A stretch of 64,000 bases of DNA from DAOTXL01 sp034435455 (GCA_034435455.1 DAOTXL010000108.1:16838-80837); one strand, 5' to 3'. Positions 18,521 to 27,723 are shown, numbered from the stretch's first letter. Made by a program: numbers and translations. Notes: generated by a model from the letters alone, not told the origin.

Positions 18521-18570
18521 CCGGGGGTCTGTGACCCCCGGCTATCGGCGGCGGGGTCGCAGACCCCGCC
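18521..18570. repeat. Two tandem 9-bp triloop hairpins
   Basis: CCGGGGGTC-TGT-GACCCCCGG (18521-18541) and GGCGGGGTC-GCA-GACCCCGCC (18550-18570) are perfect hairpins of related sequence, 8 bp apart, in the manner of paired REP elements. They lie between two divergent promoters. Confidence 0.8.
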
Positions 18571-18606
18571 GGAGCAGGGAGTTCTTAAATCAGGCACCAC
18601 CGGCTA

Positions 18607-18635
18607 TTGACAGGGCGGTGGAAACAGGGTATAAT
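18607..18635 (+). promoter_or_regulatory. Consensus promoter of the WPEC-repeat gene
   Basis: TTGACA, exactly 17 bp, TATAAT: a perfect sigma-70-type promoter about 135 bp before the ATG. It predicts strong constitutive transcription of a single gene. Confidence 0.85.
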
Positions 18636-18769
18636 AGAAGTGGATACCGGCATAGCTTCTTCATTGTAGCCCATCCCCGTCAACCTTCCTGCCAGGAAGG
18701 GTCTGGAAAGGAGGTGAAAATAGAAAAGGCGGCAAAGGATTTTTAGGGACAGAAAGGAGATGTCAGACA

Positions 18770-21700
18770 ATGGGTGTGAAGCGCTATCTCCTGATCGGTC
18801 TGGGAGCACTGTTGGTTCTGGCCGTGGCCGCCAGCCTGGCCTTTGCTTCCGATCCCTCCCCCGCCCAGGAACCGCAGAGTTCCCCTTTTTTCGAAGCCAC
18901 ATTGCAGCAAGCGGTCAACGAACTGGACGGCAAGGCACAGCCGTCCGCCGCGCGCCCTGGAGCGCAACCTGAACCGACGCGGCACTACACCACCGACCCG
19001 GCCCTGTGGCCGGAATGCCAGTTCGGCTACACGCGGGACCTGGTGCAGTGGCCGTGGTGCCATTTCACCAGCGACCCGGCCGATCCCGACTGCGACGGCG
19101 ACTGGCCGACCAAGGACTATACCTGGGACGCCACCATCTGGCCCGAGTGCAATCCGACCGGCGGGCCAGGCATCACCCAGGACCCCAACCATTTTTGGTG
19201 TAACCCGACCTGGACCCACGATCCGGTGTGGGGACCGCAGTGCGCCGATCCGGCCTACACCCGCGATGCCGCGTACTGGCCCTGGTGCAATCCGCGCTAC
19301 ACCAGCGACCCGGCCCAGTGGCCGAACCACTGTTTCCCTGGACCGCCCTCCTACACGACGGACCCGCAAGTGTGGCCCGAATGCGCCGCCGAGCCGACCA
19401 GCGACCCCTACCTCTGGCCCGAATGCCACTACACCTCCGATTCCCAGAACCTGAATTGCATGGCTCCATATCCGACCCAGGACTATACCAGCAACCCCGA
19501 AATGTGGCCGGGGTGTCCGGCACCCGATCCAGAGTACACCATGAACCCCATGTATTGGCCCTGGTGCAACCCCGCCTATACCAGCGATCCCCAACAATGG
19601 CCCGAATGCACCGCCGGAGGAAACAACTACACCCAGAACCCGCAAATATGGCCCTGGTGCAACCCCGACCCCAACTACACGACCAATGTCTACCAGTGGC
19701 CGGAATGCCACTATACCTCCGATCCCACCAGGTGGCCCCAGTGCCAGCAATCGTACCCGACCAGGGACTATACCTGGGACTATAACCTCTGGCCCGAGTG
19801 CGACGATCCGGCTTATACGCAGGATCCGCTCCAGTGGCCCTGGTGCAATCCGGTAGAGTACACCTCCAATCCGCAGATGTGGCCCTGGTGCGCCCCGAAC
19901 TGGACCTGGGACCCCCAGCAGTGGCCGGAATGCGAGCCGGGCTATACCAACGATCCGGGCTTGTGGGGGGAGTGTAAACTGGGCCTGTATACCTCCAATC
20001 CAGAAGTCTGGCCGGAGTGCCAATACTACACCGCCGATGCCCGTATCTGGCCCGAGTGCCACTACACCTCCGATCCCACCACCTGGCCGGCCTGCGACGG
20101 GACCTGGTACCCCACCAAGGATTACACCACCGATACCCAGCTCTGGCCCGAGTGCGACGTGCCGCCGGGCTATACCAGCGACCCCGGACAGTGGCCGGAA
20201 TGCCACTATACCTCCGATCCGCAGAGCTGGCCAGAGTGTGCCGAGCTGGCGCGGGCAGAGCTGGGCGACGCGCCCGACAGCACCAATCACTACGCCTCCA
20301 CCACCATGACCGCCTACCCGGCCGGCGGGCCGCCCGGTACACTGGCCCATTACCCGACCGTCTACGATCCGGCCACCGGCCTGCCCCAGGGGCCCATGCA
20401 CCTGAGCCCCCGCACCGCCGTCTGGCTGGGGCCGTGGGTCACGCTGGAGAACGAGGCCGACCTGATGCCCCCTGACGAGGACGGCGTGACCAACATTGAC
20501 CCGCCGGGCGATATGCCGGACCGCGACGGGGCCGACGATGGCCTGCTGTTCCCCGTGGCCCGGCCGCACTGTGTGCCCACCGTCATCTCCTACACGGTGA
20601 CCGCGGTGGTGACGGGGGAGTTCTATGTCAACGTCTGGTTCGACTGGAACCGCGACGGCGACTGGGGCGACGTCTTTACCTGCACCAAGACCGCCGACGC
20701 GCCGGAGTGGGCGGTGCAAAACCAGGTGATCGCGGTGTTGCCGGGGACCTATGTCTTCCAGACCCCGGCCTTCCTGCCCTACGACCAGACGCCCGACGAC
20801 CCGATCTGGATGCGCATCTCCATCGCCGAGCAGCAGGCCCCCGTCGCGTCGGGCACCGGCCTGGCCGACGGACAGGGTCCTCCCAAGGGCTATGAGCTGG
20901 GCGAGACAGAGGACTATTACCTGCGGTCGCAGCAGGAACCGGAATATGACATCTACCTCAAGGACAACGCCGCCGACGACGGCTCGGTGGTGCCCAGCTC
21001 CAGCCCGTGGTGGAACAGCCCCGACATCTGGGTGCGCCACGACGGCGATTGCACCAACACCGCCCATCAGAACCCGGTTCCCGGCGCGACCGAGACGGTG
21101 TGTGTCCGGGTGCGCAACCGGCTGACGACCACCGTCACCAACATCACCGTCAATGTCTACTGGGCCAACGCGGCGCTGGCCCTCTCCTGGCCGGGGAGCT
21201 GGAGCTTTATCAGCAGTTTCAACGTCCCCAGCCTGGCGGGCGGAGCAACGACGGTGCAGTCGGTGGTGTGGAATGTGCCCTTTATCACCGGCCACTTTTG
21301 CCTGCTGGCCCGCGCCGACGCGCTGGAGGACCCGCTTCCTACCGGACCCGATACCATCGCCCCGGTGGACAAGACCCAGAACAACAACAACATCGCCCAG
21401 CGGAACACCAACGTCGTGGACTATCCAGAGATCACTGCCTGTGGCATCTATACCACCACCGTCGCCACCGATACCGTCTACCTGGATGCGGTCAACACCT
21501 GGAATGTGACCAAGACGGTGGACATCCGGTTCGACAGCGGCGACTTTCCGCTGGGCAGCGGCGTGCTCATTATTGAGCCGGGCAGCCTGTGGGGGCGGTG
21601 GACCAGCCTGACAAACCTGAACCAGATTGGGACCACCCTGCGGCCCACCGCTTTCCCGGCGACGATGGGCGGAATTGACATGGCGCCCAACGAGACGGCG

Positions 21701-21853
21701 CGCATGACCATGACCATCGCCGCCGAGATTGACGAACGGTTTACGGTCAGCATCGAGGAATGGGTAGGGGGCGTCAAGGTGGGAGGGATCGAATATGTCC
21801 GCGATCTGCCCCGTTGCGTCTACCTGCCGATCATCCTGAAAAGCTACCCCTAG
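18770..21853 (+). CDS. Secreted Cys/Trp repeat protein (28 'YTSDP..WPEC' units) with GEVED-like domain
   Basis: A 1027-residue exported protein of unknown role. A signal peptide (1-26, ending SLAFA) is followed by a spacer and, from about residue 72 to 490, 28 tandem units of 11-20 residues of the form (H/N)xYTSDPxxWP(E/W)C, each ending in one Cys. Next comes a GEVED-like region (about 495-720: LGDAPDS, FDWNRDGDWGD, GETEDYY), a CARDB-like beta region (about 740-890), and a last beta domain ending CVYLPIILKSYP. That tail resembles C-termini I recall from exported Chloroflexota proteins. The ATG follows AAAGGAGA eight bases upstream. There is no CxxCH, so it is not a cytochrome. It has its own promoter and terminator. 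Confidence 0.85.
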   Translation: MGVKRYLLIGLGALLVLAVAASLAFASDPSPAQEPQSSPFFEATLQQAVNELDGKAQPSAARPGAQPEPTRHYTTDPALWPECQFGYTRDLVQWPWCHFTSDPADPDCDGDWPTKDYTWDATIWPECNPTGGPGITQDPNHFWCNPTWTHDPVWGPQCADPAYTRDAAYWPWCNPRYTSDPAQWPNHCFPGPPSYTTDPQVWPECAAEPTSDPYLWPECHYTSDSQNLNCMAPYPTQDYTSNPEMWPGCPAPDPEYTMNPMYWPWCNPAYTSDPQQWPECTAGGNNYTQNPQIWPWCNPDPNYTTNVYQWPECHYTSDPTRWPQCQQSYPTRDYTWDYNLWPECDDPAYTQDPLQWPWCNPVEYTSNPQMWPWCAPNWTWDPQQWPECEPGYTNDPGLWGECKLGLYTSNPEVWPECQYYTADARIWPECHYTSDPTTWPACDGTWYPTKDYTTDTQLWPECDVPPGYTSDPGQWPECHYTSDPQSWPECAELARAELGDAPDSTNHYASTTMTAYPAGGPPGTLAHYPTVYDPATGLPQGPMHLSPRTAVWLGPWVTLENEADLMPPDEDGVTNIDPPGDMPDRDGADDGLLFPVARPHCVPTVISYTVTAVVTGEFYVNVWFDWNRDGDWGDVFTCTKTADAPEWAVQNQVIAVLPGTYVFQTPAFLPYDQTPDDPIWMRISIAEQQAPVASGTGLADGQGPPKGYELGETEDYYLRSQQEPEYDIYLKDNAADDGSVVPSSSPWWNSPDIWVRHDGDCTNTAHQNPVPGATETVCVRVRNRLTTTVTNITVNVYWANAALALSWPGSWSFISSFNVPSLAGGATTVQSVVWNVPFITGHFCLLARADALEDPLPTGPDTIAPVDKTQNNNNIAQRNTNVVDYPEITACGIYTTTVATDTVYLDAVNTWNVTKTVDIRFDSGDFPLGSGVLIIEPGSLWGRWTSLTNLNQIGTTLRPTAFPATMGGIDMAPNETARMTMTIAAEIDERFTVSIEEWVGGVKVGGIEYVRDLPRCVYLPIILKSYP

Positions 21854-21866
21854 TTGCGAGGTGGCG

Positions 21867-21903
21867 GGTGCCAGGTGCCTGTCAGGTGCCTGGCACCTTT
21901 TTT
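21867..21903 (+). terminator. Intrinsic terminator after the WPEC-repeat gene
   Basis: GGTGCCAGG (21867-21875) pairs with CCTGGCACC (21889-21897), followed by six T. The convergent permease gene ends inside it: its TGA stop is at 21882-21884, in the loop. Confidence 0.8.
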
Positions 21904-22784
21904 GATCGCCGGGGGTCGAGCGCATCGCGCAGGCAATCGCCCAGCAGGTTGACTGCCAGCACGGTGAGGGTGATGGCCAGGCCGGGCGCGGCGCTGACCC
22001 ACGGTGCATTGCGCAGATAACCGCGCCCTTCGTTCAACATCGCCCCCCATTCCGGCCTGGGCGGCTGGACGCCCAACCCCAGGAAGTTGAGCGCCGAGGC
22101 GTTGAGGATGGCCCAGCCTATGTCCAGGGTGGCCAGGACGAGGATGGGGCCAAAGATATTGGGCAGGATGTGCCGCAGCAGGATGCGCAGGTCGCTACAG
22201 CCAACCGTCACCGCCGCCCGGACATAGGGCTGCCGCCGTGCGGCCAGGACCTGGCCGCGCACCAGCCGCGTGTAGTTGGGGATGCCGGCAATGCCGACAG
22301 CCAGGATGACGTTGGGCATCCCCGGCCCCAGGGCTGCGATGATGGTCAAGGCCAGCAGGATAGTGGGGAAGGCCAGCATGACATCCACCAGCCAGGTGAT
22401 CAGCCGGTCGGACCAGCGGCCATAATAGCCGGCAATCAGTCCCAGGGCCGTCCCGGGCAGGGCGGCGATCAGCACCGCTACGACGCCGATGCTCAATGTC
22501 AGCCGCCCGCCATAGAGCAACCGGGTGGCGATGTCCCGGCCAAACAGGTCGGTGCCGGCCAGGTGCTTCGCCTGCGGGGGCAGGAATTGCTGGCCGGGCA
22601 ACATGGCCAGCGGATCGTAGGGGGTCAGGGCCGGCGCGGCGATCAGCAGGATGACCAGCCCGGCCAGAAAGCTGATCGCCGCCAGGGCGGCCGGATTGGC
22701 CATCACCCGGCGGCGAGGGGGAGGCACATACTCGTGGCGGGGGATGGCCTTGCGGGTGGGGATGGGAAAACGGCGTTCAGTCAT
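21882..22784 (-). CDS. ABC transporter permease, DppC/OppC type
   Basis: Inner-membrane subunit of a peptide/nickel-type importer. The 300-residue protein has an N-terminal tail, a first helix (ALAAISFLAGLVILLIAAPAL), the HLAGTDLFGRDIATRLLYGGR signature of DppC-type permeases (split here as HLAGTDLFGRD and LLYGGR) and an EAA-like loop around VRAAVTVGCSDLRIL. The ATG at 22784 overlaps the dppB-like stop by 8 bp. The last residues (KKVPGT) are encoded by the terminator hairpin shared with the convergent gene. No ATPase genes are adjacent. Confidence 0.88.
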   Translation of the reverse strand: MTERRFPIPTRKAIPRHEYVPPPRRRVMANPAALAAISFLAGLVILLIAAPALTPYDPLAMLPGQQFLPPQAKHLAGTDLFGRDIATRLLYGGRLTLSIGVVAVLIAALPGTALGLIAGYYGRWSDRLITWLVDVMLAFPTILLALTIIAALGPGMPNVILAVGIAGIPNYTRLVRGQVLAARRQPYVRAAVTVGCSDLRILLRHILPNIFGPILVLATLDIGWAILNASALNFLGLGVQPPRPEWGAMLNEGRGYLRNAPWVSAAPGLAITLTVLAVNLLGDCLRDALDPRRSKKVPGT

Positions 22785-23700
22785 AGCGGATGCGTGGATC
22801 GAGATAGGCGTAGGCCACATCTACGATCAGGTTCATCGTCGTGTAAACCAGGGCTGCCAGCAGCACCACCCCCTGGACGACCGGAAAATCTTTCCACAGG
22901 ATGGCGTTGACCATCAGCCGGCCGATGCCCGGCCGGGAAAAGATCGTCTCGGTCACCACAGTGCCGCCCAGCAGAAAGCTGAATTGCAGGCCCATGACTG
23001 TGATGACCGGGATGAGGGCGTTCTTGAGGGCATGGCGGAGGATCACCACCCGTTCTGACAGTCCCTTGGCGCGGGCGGTGTTGATAAAATCGGCCCCCAG
23101 CACTTCCAGCAGGCTGGCCCGCACCAGCCGGGCGATGGCTCCCGACGAGGCAAAGCCCAGCACCAGGGCCGGCATGATCAGCGAGGCGACCCCTTCCTGA
23201 CCGGTGGCCGGCAGCCAGCCCAGCTTCAGGCTGAGCAACCAGATGAGGAGCAGGGCCGTCCAAAAGATCGGCAGCGAGACCCCGACCACCGACAGAGCAG
23301 CGGCCAGCGTGTCCAGCCAGGTGCCATGTTTGACGGCCGCAAGGACCCCCAGCACCGTGCCCAGGCTGGCCGCGACGAGCATGGCGGCAACGGCCAGTTC
23401 AATGGTGCCGGGCAGTTGTTCGGCAATGACCGTCACCACCGGACGATGGCTGAACAGGGAGGTGCCCAGTTTGCCGCGCAGCAGGTCAAACAGATAGCGC
23501 CCATATTGGACCGGAAGAGGGTCATCCAGCCCCAGGTTGTGGCGCAACTCGGCCACGGCCTGCGCCGAGCCGCCCGACTCGGAGAGCATCAGCGCTGCCG
23601 GATCGCCGGGCAACAGGCGCATGATGACGAACACCAGCGTGGCCACACCCCACAGGACGGGAATGGCTCCCAGCAACCGCCGACCGACGTAGCGCAGCAT
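22777..23700 (-). CDS. ABC transporter permease, DppB/OppB type
   Basis: 307 residues with about six membrane helices. It begins MLRYVGRRLLGAIPVL and has RLLPGDPA near the N-terminus and the EAA loop INTARAKGLSERVVILRHAL, all typical of DppB permeases. It pairs with the downstream DppC-type gene. A GC-rich hairpin separates it from the upstream binding-protein gene. No clear Shine-Dalgarno precedes the ATG. Confidence 0.9.
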   Translation of the reverse strand: MLRYVGRRLLGAIPVLWGVATLVFVIMRLLPGDPAALMLSESGGSAQAVAELRHNLGLDDPLPVQYGRYLFDLLRGKLGTSLFSHRPVVTVIAEQLPGTIELAVAAMLVAASLGTVLGVLAAVKHGTWLDTLAAALSVVGVSLPIFWTALLLIWLLSLKLGWLPATGQEGVASLIMPALVLGFASSGAIARLVRASLLEVLGADFINTARAKGLSERVVILRHALKNALIPVITVMGLQFSFLLGGTVVTETIFSRPGIGRLMVNAILWKDFPVVQGVVLLAALVYTTMNLIVDVAYAYLDPRIRYD

Positions 23701-23715
23701 GGAAGGGACACGAGG

Positions 23716-23753
23716 CAGGGGGTGAGGGCAGGGGTCTGATCCCCCACCCCCTG
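23716..23753. repeat. Hairpin between binding-protein and permease genes
   Basis: CAGGGGGTG (23716-23724) pairs with CACCCCCTG (23745-23753), with an inner GGGG/CCCC pair. It probably limits read-through or protects the 3' end, so that more binding protein than permease is made. Confidence 0.55.
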
Positions 23754-23758
23754 TCTGG

Positions 23759-25408
23759 TTATTTATTTACATACACGTCATGCAGCCAGGGGAACCAGCC
23801 ACGACGGTCGAAGCGAAGCCCCTTGACGGTTGCTTTGGCGGCATTCAGGTTAACATAATCTCGGACAGGCAGGACCAGAGCCAGGTCCATGATGCGGGTC
23901 TGGGCCTGAGCATAGAGGTCGGCCCGCCGGTTGGGATCGAGGGTGCTGATCCCCTCGTTCAGCAGGCGGTCCAGTTCGGCGTCACGGACCCTGGACCAGT
24001 TAAAGCCCCCCTCGGCGTTGGCCGACAGGTAGGTCGAGTTGAGCACGCTGGGGTCGCTGCCGGAAAAGACCATAGGGGCCAGGTGGTGTTCGCCCTTGCC
24101 CGCTGCCTCCACTGCTGCCGGAAAGGCCACTGTCTGGGTTTGCAACTCCACCCCCACTGCCCGGAGCTGGGCCTGAAGCATCTGCCCCACCTCTGGCAGA
24201 TAGCCCCAGGTCATCAGGTAGGCTTGCAACACCAGGGGCTGACCCTCCTTGTCGCGGATGCCGTCCCCGTCCGAATCGGTCCAGCCGGCCTGGGTCAGCA
24301 GCTCTGCTGCCAGGGCCGGATCATAGGCGTAGCGGCCCTCGACCGCCGGGGTAAAGCCCATCGTCACGGCGCTCAGCGGGCCATGAGCCACCGGCGAATA
24401 GTCCTGGAAGATGGTGTGGACAATGGCCTGACGGTCGGTGGCGTAGAGCAACGCCTGGCGCACACGCAGGTCGTCGGTGGGCGGCTTTTCGGTGTTGAAA
24501 AAGAACTGCAACGGCTGGCCGGGGATCGGCACTTTGTAGAGGGTGAACGCCTGGTTGCCCTCCAGCCGGGTGGCGTCCTGGGGTGGGATCTCGCCCATCA
24601 CATCGGCCTGGCCCGATTCCAGCGCCAGGGCCCGGACGGCCGGGTCCGCGTAAAAGCGGAACTCTATCTCATCCAGATAGGCCGGTCCGTTGTGGTCGTA
24701 GACCTCCGGCGCCCAGGCGTACTCAGGGTTGCGCACCAGGGTCAGGTGGTCGTTGGGCACATACTCCTGAAAGATAAAGGGGCCGGTCCCCACCTGATGG
24801 AGCTGATAGTCGGCCCCCCATCGCTGGACCGCTGTGGGCGAGGCCATGCCCAGATAGACCTGGCTGGCCGAATCAAGGAAGGGGGCATAAGGCTGCTTGA
24901 AATGGACCCTGACCGTGTATTCATCCACGATTTCGGTGTGGTCATAGGGGCCGAGCATCCCCCGCGCCTTGCGCGACCGGGTCTCTGGATTGGCGATGCG
25001 CTCCAGGTTGAATTGCACCGCCTGGGCGTTGAACGGGGTGCCATCATGGAATTTTACGTCCCGGCGCAGGTGGAAGGTGTAGGTCAGCCCATCGGCTGAG
25101 ACCTCCCACCGTTCGGCCAGGCCGGGCACGAAGCTGCCGTCCAGGTCCTGGTAGATCAGCGTGTCGTAGACGCTGGTCAGCGGGATACCCAGTTCGGACG
25201 AGGCATCCACGTGGGGGTCAATGCCTGAAGGGGCCAGCGTCAGGCCGTAGATGATCTTGCCGCCCGGCGTGGGGCCGGGTGTGGCGCTGGGCAGCGGGGG
25301 GATGGGCGTCGGCGCGGCTGTCGGGGCGGATTCACAGGCGGTCAGGAGAGTGAGAAGGGGGATGAGAGTCAGGGCCAGGAACCTGACATGCGGTTTGAGA
25401 CGGTGCAT
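23759..25408 (-). CDS. Peptide/nickel-type ABC substrate-binding lipoprotein
   Basis: Family 5 extracellular solute-binding protein of 549 residues. It has a lipoprotein signal ending LLTLLTAC (lipid Cys25), the start of the mature domain GGKIIYGLTLAPSGIDPH, and the DGLTYTFHLRRDVKFHDGTP signature. The ATG at 25408 lies six bases after GAGGAGG; the ATG at 25414 would touch it. First gene of a binding protein-permease-permease operon with a strong promoter. The ligand (peptide, nickel or sugar acid) cannot be told. Confidence 0.9.
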   Translation of the reverse strand: MHRLKPHVRFLALTLIPLLTLLTACESAPTAAPTPIPPLPSATPGPTPGGKIIYGLTLAPSGIDPHVDASSELGIPLTSVYDTLIYQDLDGSFVPGLAERWEVSADGLTYTFHLRRDVKFHDGTPFNAQAVQFNLERIANPETRSRKARGMLGPYDHTEIVDEYTVRVHFKQPYAPFLDSASQVYLGMASPTAVQRWGADYQLHQVGTGPFIFQEYVPNDHLTLVRNPEYAWAPEVYDHNGPAYLDEIEFRFYADPAVRALALESGQADVMGEIPPQDATRLEGNQAFTLYKVPIPGQPLQFFFNTEKPPTDDLRVRQALLYATDRQAIVHTIFQDYSPVAHGPLSAVTMGFTPAVEGRYAYDPALAAELLTQAGWTDSDGDGIRDKEGQPLVLQAYLMTWGYLPEVGQMLQAQLRAVGVELQTQTVAFPAAVEAAGKGEHHLAPMVFSGSDPSVLNSTYLSANAEGGFNWSRVRDAELDRLLNEGISTLDPNRRADLYAQAQTRIMDLALVLPVRDYVNLNAAKATVKGLRFDRRGWFPWLHDVYVNK

Positions 25409-25435
25409 GGTCATACCTCCTCAATTTTCCATCCC

Positions 25436-25464
25436 ATTATACCCCAAAGGGCTGCCGGAAGCAA
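25436..25464 (-). promoter_or_regulatory. Promoter of the Dpp-type operon
   Basis: TTGCTT, 17 bp, TATAAT (preceded by GGGG) on the minus strand, 28 bp before the ATG. Confidence 0.75.
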
Positions 25465-25488
25465 ATGGCCGCCGGGGTGCGCCCCAGA

Positions 25489-27723
25489 TCAGCCGTGCCC
25501 TCTGTGCCCTATGAGCACGGCCATCCCGGTCAGGCCGACCAGGGCCACGGCCAGGCAGGTATGGGGCAGGCCCAGCACCGGCACCAACAGGCTGCTGGTC
25601 AACACGGCCCCCAGACAGCCACCGGCCAGGTCGGCGCCGTACAGTTGTCCGGCCACCCGGCCGCTTTCCCCTGGGGTGCAGGCCACGGCCAGCGGGAAGG
25701 CCAGCCCCACCAGCCCACCGCCGAGCAGCGCCAGCAGCGGGAAGGCCCAGACGGGCGGGGTCAACGGCACAACCCCCATCAGCCCCAGGGCAAACAGGGC
25801 GATCCCTGCCTGAATGCCGATCAACACCGTCCGTGGCCGGTAGGGCAGGTGGCCGATCTGCCCCACGCGGCTGCCCCCGGCCAGGCCGGCCATGAAGCTG
25901 GTCACGATCAACCCTACCTGACCGTAGATGGAACCGTGTCCCACCTGAAAGGCAAAAAGCAGAATCACCTCCAACGCCATCCCGGCCAGCCCGACAAGGC
26001 CGACCGCCGCCGGGACCGGTCGGCGGCGCAACAGAGGGATGGCCAGCGCCAGGAGCAGGGCCAGCCAGCCCAACCGGAGCCACGAGGCTCCGGCTGCCAG
26101 ACGGCTCAATTCCTCGGAAAAGCGGGTCAGCCAGGCTGTCAGGTCGTAAAAGTAGCAGATCGGCTCCAGGTCCCGGTTGAGGCGCACCCCCTCGATTGTG
26201 GCCAGGAGCTGTTGGACCTGGGCACCACGGTCGGTAGTCAGCAGGTAGTGCAGGTAGGAGGGCACCACCTGGCGCGTGACAAGGCCCCGTTCTGTCAGCC
26301 GGGCGCTATAGGTGGTCGGGTCGGCTGGCAGGGGGGCGTCGGAGGCCAGCAGGAAGAGCCGCTCGCCCGGCAGCAGCCTCGTCTCGGCAAAGCAAGTGCT
26401 CAAGGTGCGGGATACGCTGGCGGCCAGCCGTTGCAACGCCGGGCTGGGGTAGTTCTCCTGCCAGGGCAGGCTCAGGGCAAACACCCCACCAGGGGCCAGC
26501 ACGGCCCGCACCTCGGTGAAAAACTCCTGGGTGTAAAAGCGGTTGAGCTGGCCGGTAGCCGGCTCCGGCAGGTCGAGGATGACCACGTCAAACAGCCCGG
26601 CCGATCCTCTGGCCGCGCCGCCCTGTCGGACATACAGCCGTCCGTCGGTGTGGGCCAGCGTCACACGCCGGTCGTCAAGGGCGGCGGCCTGTTCGGAGGG
26701 GAGCTCACGGCGGGCCGTGGCGATCAACAACGGATCCAATTCGACATAATGCACCTCCGCGACCGATGGGTGTTTGAGGAGTTCGGCCAGGCTGCCGCTC
26801 ACCCCGCCGCCGATCAGCAGCACGCGGCGAGGCCGGGGGTGGGCCAGCAACGGCAGGTGCGCCACCTCTTCAGCCGTGGTGCCCTGCGTCTCGAAAAAGA
26901 GCAGGCCGTTCTCGTAAAAGATGCGCTGCTCTCCGGCCCCGGTGACGACGATCCGCCCATAGGCCGAATCGCGGGCAAAGCGCAGGCCGGGGTATTGCCA
27001 GCGGAGTGTCTGTCGGTGCAGCCAGCCGCCCAGCGGCCAGGCCCCGCCGATCAACAACAGCGCTCCCACCGCTATCACCCCCCAGCCTGCTCCCCTGCGC
27101 CCCTGCCCTGCCGCCACTGCCAGGTTGATCCCCCCCACCCCCAGGGCAATCTGGAGAGGGTCCAGCCGGTGGACCAGCAGAAAGCTGTAGAGCGCCCCGC
27201 CCACGACCGCCCCCAGACTTTCAGCCACATAGGCGGCGCCAACCCCTCCCCCCACCCTGTCCCGATGCAGGGAGGGGTGGGAGGGGCATAGCTGCGCTCC
27301 CAGGGTGAACAACCGGCCCAGCAACAGGCATAACGGAGCCAGGGTCAGCAGGAGGGTCAACAGCGTGGAGCCAGGGGGCAGCAATGCCCCCGGCGTCACG
27401 TGCAGCAGCGTCCGGCTGCCGCGCACCAACGCCACCTGGGCCGGGAGGAGCAGGGCGGCCACAGCCAGCCCGGCGCGCAGGCTTGAAACGACGCGGCCCA
27501 ACCCCCAGGCTCCGACCGCCACCCAGGCCAGCCAGACGGCCAGGATCAGGCCGATGACCAGCTCGTTGCCGTAAAAAACGGCCACCAGCTCGCGCAACAA
27601 AACGAGCTGACCGATGGTGGCGGTAAAGCCGACGGCGGCCAGGGCCAGAAAGCAGGAGCGAGCAGATACAGGTTGCTCCTGGCGGAGGTTAATCTTCTCC
27701 GAACCACTGCCCACCGAAAACAT
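25489..27723 (-). CDS. Membrane-embedded spermidine synthase-like protein
   Basis: About 744 residues. A spermidine-synthase-type SAM domain (about 260-500) sits between two sets of membrane helices (six or so before, about seven after). Visible motifs are VLLIGGGVSGSLAELL (nucleotide loop), HYVELDPLLI (acidic end of strand 2), LAHTDGRLYV and VVILDLPEPATG, and QLNRFYTQEFF. It is of the fused-membrane type for which polyamine synthesis has not generally been shown; methyl- or aminopropyltransfer is possible. The start is uncertain (ATG at 27723 overlapping the upstream gene by 35 bp; none has a good Shine-Dalgarno). Confidence 0.75.
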   Translation of the reverse strand: MFSVGSGSEKINLRQEQPVSARSCFLALAAVGFTATIGQLVLLRELVAVFYGNELVIGLILAVWLAWVAVGAWGLGRVVSSLRAGLAVAALLLPAQVALVRGSRTLLHVTPGALLPPGSTLLTLLLTLAPLCLLLGRLFTLGAQLCPSHPSLHRDRVGGGVGAAYVAESLGAVVGGALYSFLLVHRLDPLQIALGVGGINLAVAAGQGRRGAGWGVIAVGALLLIGGAWPLGGWLHRQTLRWQYPGLRFARDSAYGRIVVTGAGEQRIFYENGLLFFETQGTTAEEVAHLPLLAHPRPRRVLLIGGGVSGSLAELLKHPSVAEVHYVELDPLLIATARRELPSEQAAALDDRRVTLAHTDGRLYVRQGGAARGSAGLFDVVILDLPEPATGQLNRFYTQEFFTEVRAVLAPGGVFALSLPWQENYPSPALQRLAASVSRTLSTCFAETRLLPGERLFLLASDAPLPADPTTYSARLTERGLVTRQVVPSYLHYLLTTDRGAQVQQLLATIEGVRLNRDLEPICYFYDLTAWLTRFSEELSRLAAGASWLRLGWLALLLALAIPLLRRRPVPAAVGLVGLAGMALEVILLFAFQVGHGSIYGQVGLIVTSFMAGLAGGSRVGQIGHLPYRPRTVLIGIQAGIALFALGLMGVVPLTPPVWAFPLLALLGGGLVGLAFPLAVACTPGESGRVAGQLYGADLAGGCLGAVLTSSLLVPVLGLPHTCLAVALVGLTGMAVLIGHRGHG

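Larger units (their letters stand above)
18445..18769. other. 325-bp divergent intergenic region
   Basis: Holds a minus-strand promoter for the membrane-protein pair, two tandem triloop hairpins (18521-18570), a consensus plus-strand promoter and a leader of about 125 nt for the repeat protein. No gene is seen. An AAAGGAGGTGAAA at 18708-18720 looks like a ribosome-binding site but leads only to a 10-codon GTG frame. Confidence 0.7.

Noticed and set aside
18708..18746. A leader peptide in the WPEC gene's 5' region
   Set aside because: AAAGGAGG is followed by a 10-codon GTG frame, but the GTG overlaps the Shine-Dalgarno and no attenuator-like structure follows.
18985..20240. WPEC repeats as a multiheme cytochrome
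   Set aside because: Although there are 28 cysteines and several 'CHY' strings, there is no CxxCH anywhere in the repeat region.
18743..22009. A 1088-codon open frame antisense to the WPEC-repeat gene, with repeated Gly/Val/Ile-rich units
   Set aside because: It mirrors the sense repeats, has no ribosome-binding site or promoter, and runs into the convergent permease gene; the sense frame has signal peptide, promoter and terminator.
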